Assembly: GCA_937875715.1 (NCBI GenBank)
Contig: CALEHZ010000412.1
Coordinates: 1 to 9,825 of the forward strand
Reading direction: 5' to 3'
DNA length: 9,825 nt
Source of the DNA: an uncultured Campylobacter sp.
GTDB taxonomy: Bacteria; Campylobacterota; Campylobacteria; Campylobacterales; Campylobacteraceae
The translations under genes were made by a program, and so were the position numbers. Positions 6,238-9,825 of this stretch are shown piece after piece. The notes below the pieces were generated by a model that had not been told where the DNA came from, did no database searches, and saw nothing but the letters and a program-made list of their open reading frames with translations. Each line of letters opens with the position of its first letter. Within the stretch, counting starts at the first letter, position 1.

Positions 6238-7287
6238 ATGGACGAAAAAATTTTAGAAAAATTAAAAAGCGTGATTTATCCAGGCTTTAAAAAAAGTGTG
6301 GTGGAATTTGGCTTTGTTAAGGCTACAAGCCCAAAAATTATACTTGAAATTCCTTCATCAAAACCAGAGCTAAAAAAGCAACTTGAAAATGAAATAAAAA
6401 ATCTAGGCTTTGAGTGCGAAATAGTCGTGCCAGAACCAAGCCAGTTTGCTCAAAATACTGCGCCAAAAAATAAAAATATCGCTCCGCAGATTAAAAACTT
6501 CATCATGGTCTCAAGCGGCAAAGGCGGCGTGGGCAAAAGCACAACCACGCTAAACTTAGCAATTAGCATGGCAAAAATGGGTAAAAAAGTTGGCATACTG
6601 GACGCTGATTTATATGGTCCAAACATTCCTAGAATGCTTGGCTGCGAAAACGAAAAAGCCTACGCAATAGGCGATAAATTAAAGCCAATTTATTCTCACG
6701 GCGTTGAAATGATGAGTATGGGCGTTTTAATAGAACCTGGTCAAAGCCTCATTTGGCGAGGTGCAATGATAATGAAAGCAATCACTCAACTTTTAGAAGA
6801 AGTAGCTTGGGGCGAGCTTGATGCGCTATTTTTAGACATGCCGCCAGGCACAGGCGATGCGCAGCTTACTTTAGCACAATCCGTGCCAGTTAGCCTTGGA
6901 GTGTGCGTTACAACGCCACAAAGCGTAGCACTTGATGATTGTGAGCGTGCGCTTGATATGTTTGCTAAACTTGGCATTAAAATTGGTGGCGTAGCACTAA
7001 ATATGAGCGGATTTATCTGCCCAGATTGCGCTAAAAAATACGATATTTTTGGCGGCGGAGACGCGGCAGAAAATTTAGCACAAAAATATGATGCCAAAAT
7101 AATCGCAAATATACCAATAGAGCCAAATATTCGCATAGGTGGAGATAGCGGAAAGCCAGTTAGCTTTTATGAGCCAAATAGTGCAGCTGCTAAAGAATAT
7201 GACAAAGCTGCACAAATTTTGTGGGATGAGCTAGAAAATTTAAAACAAAGCGGCGGCGCAACAAACGCAAATATTCAGCCGCAGTAA
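6238..7287 (+). CDS. mrp: Mrp/ApbC/NBP35-family Fe-S cluster carrier ATPase
   Basis: Mrp proteins are cytoplasmic P-loop ATPases that bind and pass on iron-sulfur clusters as dimers. This 349-aa protein has a short N-terminal region (about 1-65) resembling the MIP18/DUF59 domain often fused to Mrp, then a linker rich in Pro, Asn and Lys (about 65-85), then the ATPase core. Core motifs are the deviant Walker A GKGGVGKST at 94-102, DADLYGPNIPRMLG at 122-135, and the Walker B region LFLDMPPGTGD at 197-207. CPDC at 261-264 supplies the CxxC cysteines that bridge a 4Fe-4S cluster in the dimer. The start is fixed by AAGGA five bases upstream of the ATG. It is read divergently from fabZ and separated from lysC by a 235-base repeat region, so it probably forms its own transcript. 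It was once annotated as MinD-like or ParA-like; the CPDC motif and MPPGTGD argue for Mrp. Confidence 0.95.
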   Translation: MDEKILEKLKSVIYPGFKKSVVEFGFVKATSPKIILEIPSSKPELKKQLENEIKNLGFECEIVVPEPSQFAQNTAPKNKNIAPQIKNFIMVSSGKGGVGKSTTTLNLAISMAKMGKKVGILDADLYGPNIPRMLGCENEKAYAIGDKLKPIYSHGVEMMSMGVLIEPGQSLIWRGAMIMKAITQLLEEVAWGELDALFLDMPPGTGDAQLTLAQSVPVSLGVCVTTPQSVALDDCERALDMFAKLGIKIGGVALNMSGFICPDCAKKYDIFGGGDAAENLAQKYDAKIIANIPIEPNIRIGGDSGKPVSFYEPNSAAAKEYDKAAQILWDELENLKQSGGATNANIQPQ

Positions 7288-7304
7288 AATTATAAAAAAT
7301 TCCA

Positions 7305-7420
7305 GAAAATTCAGTTTTGAATTTTTTGGAATTTTATAAAATCTATAAAATTCAGCTTTGAATTTTATGAAATTTGCCTTTGAATTTTATAAAATTCAAA
7401 AAATTCACTTTTGAATTTTA
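7305..7420. repeat. dense array of A/T palindromic repeat units between mrp and lysC
   Basis: This gap holds the largest cluster of the window's repeat family. Exact 9-mers (TGAATTTTA or its complement) are at 7346-7354, 7359-7367, 7381-7389, 7390-7398 and 7412-7420. Variants are at 7305-7313, 7318-7326, 7328-7343 (degenerate full palindrome), 7368-7376 and 7399-7407. The perfect 18-bp palindrome is at 7381-7398. Facing half-sites are separated by 4-base linkers (gttt 7314-7317, gctt 7355-7358, cttt 7408-7411). The best hairpin is 7345-7368, with a 10-bp stem and a 4-base loop. The array could act as a terminator region for mrp, a protein-binding array or a remnant of a mobile repeat. The rest of 7288-7522 holds no gene, only A/T-rich DNA and the lysC promoter. 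Confidence 0.8.
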
Positions 7421-7468
7421 TAAAAAATTTTATATAAAGTTTTAAGTGATAATTTAGTAAAAATTAGT

Positions 7469-7474
7469 TAAAAT
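7469..7474 (+). promoter_or_regulatory. predicted -10 element of the lysC-hobA-holB promoter
   Basis: TAAAAT lies about 50 bases before the lysC start, downstream of an A/T-rich stretch (7431-7468) with no clear -35 box, as is usual for Campylobacter sigma-70 promoters. The expected leader of about 45 bases is too short for a lysine riboswitch. The element is outside the repeat 9-mers, unlike the candidate for cysE. Confidence 0.4.
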
Positions 7475-7525
7475 CGCCAACTTTTTAAAAAAAATAATTT
7501 AATAGTTGCTACTAAGGGGTTTATG

Positions 7526-8734
7526 ATGTTAATAGTCCAAAAATACGGTGGCACCAGCGTTGGGACGTTAGAGCGAATTGATGAGGTGGCAAAAAGAGTA
7601 ATTGCTAACAAAAAAGCTGGAAATCAGCTAGTAGTCGTGGTTTCAGCTATGAGTGGCGTTACAAATCAGCTAATTGAATATGCTGAATATTTTGCCAAAA
7701 CTGCACCGCAAAATCACGATATGGATATGCTTTTAAGCAGTGGCGAGAGAGTAACTTCTGCGCTTCTTTCAATTGCTTTAAACTCAAAAGGCTGCCCAGC
7801 AGTATCTTTAAGCGGTCGTGGCGCTGGAATCACCACAGATGCGAGTGCCACAAAGGCTAGAATCAAGTCAATCGACACTAAAAACATAGAATACGAACTA
7901 AAGCAAGATAAAGTCGTTGTAATCGCTGGTTTTCAAGGTGTAGACGAACATGGCAAGGTTACCACGCTTGGTCGTGGTGGCTCTGATCTTAGTGCTGTGG
8001 CGATTGCTGGGGCGCTAAAAGCTGATTTGTGCGAGATTTACACTGATGTAGATGGCGTGTATACGACTGATCCTAGAATCGAGCCAAATGCTAAAAAGCT
8101 AAATAAAATCAGCTATGATGAGATGCTAGAGCTTGCTAGTATGGGCGCAAAGGTGCTGCAAAATCGTAGCGTAGAACTAGCCAAAAAACTAAATGTAAAT
8201 CTAGTAACACGCTCAAGTTTTAATAATAACGAAGGGACTTTAATCACAGGAGAAGAAAATATGCAAGATATGGAAAAAGTGCTAATTAGCGGAATTGCTC
8301 TTGATAAAAATCAAGCAATGCTAACAATGCGTGGAGTAATGAACAAACCAGGCGTGGCAGCAAATATTTTTCAAGCTTTAGCTGATAAAAATGTAAATGT
8401 AGATATGATCATTCAAAATACTAGCAAAGATGATGGCACAACCTCACTTGGCTTTACTGTGCCACAAAACGAGCTAGAAATCGCAAAAGCTGTAGTTGAG
8501 CCAAATGCAAAATCTGTTGAGATAAATAGCGAAGTTGTAAAACTTAGCGTAGTTGGCGTGGGCATGAAAAGCCACAGCGGCGTAGCAAGTGTCGCTTTTA
8601 ACACTCTTGCAAATGAGGGCATAAATATAGAAATGATTTCAACTAGTGAGATTAAAATTTCTGTGATAATTGCTTCAAAATATGGTGAGCTTGCTGTTAG
8701 AGCTCTACACAAAGCTTATGAATTAGATAAATAA
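7526..8734 (+). CDS. lysC: aspartokinase (aspartate kinase) with two C-terminal ACT domains
   Basis: LysC phosphorylates L-aspartate with ATP, the first step towards lysine/diaminopimelate, threonine and methionine. From this start it is 402 aa. The kinase domain covers about 1-240, with KYGGTS at 6-11, SSGER at 71-75, GRGGSD at 149-154, and YTDVDGVYTTDPR at 172-184. Two ACT regulatory domains follow at about 254-330 and 336-402. Two ATGs are adjacent; I prefer the second (7526) because AAGGGG at 7514-7519 is then six bases away rather than three, and because Campylobacter LysC normally begins MLIVQKYGG. If the first is used the protein gains one Met. A strong internal ribosome-binding site precedes an in-frame ATG at 8261, exactly at the kinase-ACT boundary (separate entry). 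The stop overlaps the hobA ATG as TAATG. Confidence 0.96.
   Translation: MLIVQKYGGTSVGTLERIDEVAKRVIANKKAGNQLVVVVSAMSGVTNQLIEYAEYFAKTAPQNHDMDMLLSSGERVTSALLSIALNSKGCPAVSLSGRGAGITTDASATKARIKSIDTKNIEYELKQDKVVVIAGFQGVDEHGKVTTLGRGGSDLSAVAIAGALKADLCEIYTDVDGVYTTDPRIEPNAKKLNKISYDEMLELASMGAKVLQNRSVELAKKLNVNLVTRSSFNNNEGTLITGEENMQDMEKVLISGIALDKNQAMLTMRGVMNKPGVAANIFQALADKNVNVDMIIQNTSKDDGTTSLGFTVPQNELEIAKAVVEPNAKSVEINSEVVKLSVVGVGMKSHSGVASVAFNTLANEGINIEMISTSEIKISVIIASKYGELAVRALHKAYELDK
8248..8263 (+). promoter_or_regulatory. candidate internal translation start for a LysC beta subunit
   Basis: AGGAGAAG at 8248-8255 is a better Shine-Dalgarno match than the one in front of lysC itself, and it is followed by an in-frame ATG at 8261, eight bases after AGGAG. 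Starting there would give a 157-aa protein carrying just the two ACT domains. Bacillus subtilis aspartokinase II and Corynebacterium LysC make such a beta subunit from an internal start and form alpha2beta2 enzymes. The bases also encode ordinary LysC residues (TGEEN), so the match could be chance. Confidence 0.45.
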
Positions 8735-9285
8735 TGGATCTGATTCGTTGGACACTTGATGCTATTCGTGGCAAGGACTTCGATGGCATCATTATGAACT
8801 GGCTTGAAGAACAAAGAATAGAGTGGGCAAGCCTACTTGCGCCAAAGCTTTCTTATTTTATGAGTGGAGCTAGCTTTGTGCTGATTTGTGATGAAGAATA
8901 TGCTTGGTTTGAAAATTATTTTTTAAATAATATCAATAATCCAAGCAAAGCGCGTCCATATCTGCCTTTTGTGCCTTTAAAGGCGATTTATCCAAAGGCT
9001 GAGCAAATCACAAACTCAAAACAAGATATGCAGCTGCTTGAAGACATGCTAAATATAAGCTTTGCAAATGGTTTTATGTATTTTTACATAGGTCGTGGCA
9101 GCAGCAAGCTTAGCTGGATAGCAAAAAGCCGTGAAAATAGCTATATGTGGCTTTTTGGCGAGCAGGCGCAAAACGCCTTTTATCTAAATGCAAATGACCC
9201 CTTGCTTGATATTAAACTTCTTTCGCTTTATAGACTTTTTGATAAAACTTTAAGCGATGTTTTACTTGGAAAAATCATCATTTAA
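8734..9285 (+). CDS. hobA: HobA, DnaA initiator-associating factor
   Basis: HobA is a Campylobacterota protein with an SIS-like fold. In Helicobacter pylori it forms tetramers that bind domain I of DnaA and promote assembly of the initiation complex at oriC, a role like that of DiaA in E. coli. The 183-aa protein is the usual length (about 180). As I recall H. pylori HobA, the best matches are the WLFGEQ segment at 139-144 and the C-terminal stretch from D155 (DPLLDIKLL) through RLF at 167-169 to the end. It has no signal peptide or membrane segment. The ATG overlaps the lysC TAA by one base, with no strong ribosome-binding site, so translation is probably coupled to lysC. The next gene, holB, is joined the same way. 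The order lysC-hobA-holB is shared with H. pylori and C. jejuni, which supports the call. Confidence 0.88.
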   Translation: MDLIRWTLDAIRGKDFDGIIMNWLEEQRIEWASLLAPKLSYFMSGASFVLICDEEYAWFENYFLNNINNPSKARPYLPFVPLKAIYPKAEQITNSKQDMQLLEDMLNISFANGFMYFYIGRGSSKLSWIAKSRENSYMWLFGEQAQNAFYLNANDPLLDIKLLSLYRLFDKTLSDVLLGKIII

Positions 9286-9825
9286 TGGAAAATAAAATTA
9301 TTATTTCAAATGATTTTGAAAATGTAAAAAACCAGCTTAAAGCAAAATATAAAAATATTCGCTTTTTTGAGGCAGAAAATTTGCTTATTGAAGAAGCTAA
9401 AAGCGTGATTTATGAGGCTTTTTTGGCTGAGTATGAACCAAAAAATATCGTAATAATTGCTAAAAAAATTAAGCAAGAAGCTCAAAATGCTCTTTTAAAA
9501 GTGCTTGAAGAACCACCAAATAATGTATTTTTCACTATTGTCGTACCAAGCAAAAACGTGCTACTTCCAACCATAATTTCACGCCTTATGATAGAAAATC
9601 ATTTCACACCAAAAGAGCGTGTAAAATACGAAGTAGACTTGTTTAGACTAGATTTAAAAAGCATAAATGCTTTTATAAAAAAATATAGCGAACTAAAAAA
9701 TTTTGATAAATTCTCAAGCCTTGAGCTTGCAGGACTTGTAAATAGCGTGATTTGCGATGCTATTGATGCTGGGATAAACTTTAGTTTTAAAGAGCTAGAA
9801 TATTTGCGAAAGCTAAGTGAGATTA
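9285..9825 (+). CDS. holB: DNA polymerase III delta-prime subunit (HolB), partial at right edge
   Basis: Delta-prime is the stator subunit of the clamp loader, which places the sliding clamp on DNA. The open frame begins at the ATG overlapping the hobA stop (TAATG) and runs to the window edge without a stop: 180 residues visible. The segment EAQNALLKVLEEPP at 65-78 followed by LLPTIISR at 93-100 is the hallmark of delta-prime/DnaX AAA+ domains; SR at 99-100 corresponds to the SRC motif that supplies the arginine finger, though the Cys is replaced by L101. No P-loop or zinc-binding cysteines are present, and the N-terminal part before this motif is only about 64 residues, much shorter than in E. 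coli delta-prime. The folate gene folP follows holB in related genomes but lies outside the window. The A/T-rich start has no clear ribosome-binding site, which suggests coupling to hobA. Confidence 0.88.
   Translation, partial: MENKIIISNDFENVKNQLKAKYKNIRFFEAENLLIEEAKSVIYEAFLAEYEPKNIVIIAKKIKQEAQNALLKVLEEPPNNVFFTIVVPSKNVLLPTIISRLMIENHFTPKERVKYEVDLFRLDLKSINAFIKKYSELKNFDKFSSLELAGLVNSVICDAIDAGINFSFKELEYLRKLSEI

Noticed and set aside
6786..7136. 116-aa open frame on the minus strand inside mrp
   Set aside because: It lies wholly antisense to a well-conserved gene, is Ser/Pro/Ala-rich as expected from the complementary frame, and has no ribosome-binding site of note.
7288..7430. Possible CRISPR array
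   Set aside because: Units are 9-18 bases, palindromic and of both orientations, with 4-base linkers instead of unique spacers of about 30 bases, and no cas genes are present.
7476..7510. Possible leader hairpin (CAACT at 7478-7482 with AGTTG at 7504-7508) before lysC
   Set aside because: A 5-bp stem with a 21-base A/T loop is too weak, and the leader is too short for a lysine riboswitch.
8413..8712. 99-aa open frame on the minus strand inside lysC
   Set aside because: Antisense shadow of the ACT-domain region of lysC with no recognisable motif.
1..9825. tRNA, rRNA, phage, insertion sequence, toxin-antitoxin or defence genes
   Set aside because: Nothing resembling these was seen on either strand; apart from the acylation block the genes are conserved housekeeping genes.

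Overview
The window looks like chromosomal DNA from a Campylobacter-type bacterium (phylum Campylobacterota). The evidence is the low G+C content, with A/T-rich intergenic DNA and many A/T-ending codons; the fabZ-lpxA-clpX operon; and above all the order lysC-hobA-holB. HobA is a DnaA-binding protein known from Helicobacter and Campylobacter. I cannot name the species.

Layout. (1) Positions 1-93 are a repeat-bearing intergenic region. (2) Positions 94-3582 (+) hold a tight three-gene run: serine O-acetyltransferase cysE, a membrane-bound O-acyltransferase (MBOAT) and a membrane-anchored DltD-like SGNH-fold protein. The last two look like an envelope acylation pair of unknown substrate, and both are visibly richer in A+T than their neighbours. 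(3) Positions 3629-6121 (-) hold fabZ-lpxA-clpX: fatty-acid dehydration, the first step of lipid A synthesis, and the Clp protease unfoldase. This operon runs convergently into the acylation genes. (4) Positions 6122-6237 are a compact divergent promoter region. (5) Positions 6238-7287 (+) hold mrp, an Fe-S cluster carrier ATPase. (6) Positions 7288-7522 are a non-coding gap filled with A/T palindromic repeats, followed by a promoter. (7) Positions 7526-9825 (+) hold lysC-hobA-holB, joined by two TAATG stop/start overlaps. holB runs off the right edge.

Most of the window is conserved core-genome content. I found no phage, CRISPR, toxin-antitoxin or defence system. The points worth a second look are a family of 9-mer/18-mer palindromic repeats restricted almost entirely to intergenic gaps; the MBOAT/DltD-like pair, whose SGNH protein seems to lack the catalytic Asp; a strong internal ribosome-binding site in lysC that could make a separate regulatory subunit; and a strongly shortened delta-prime clamp-loader subunit.
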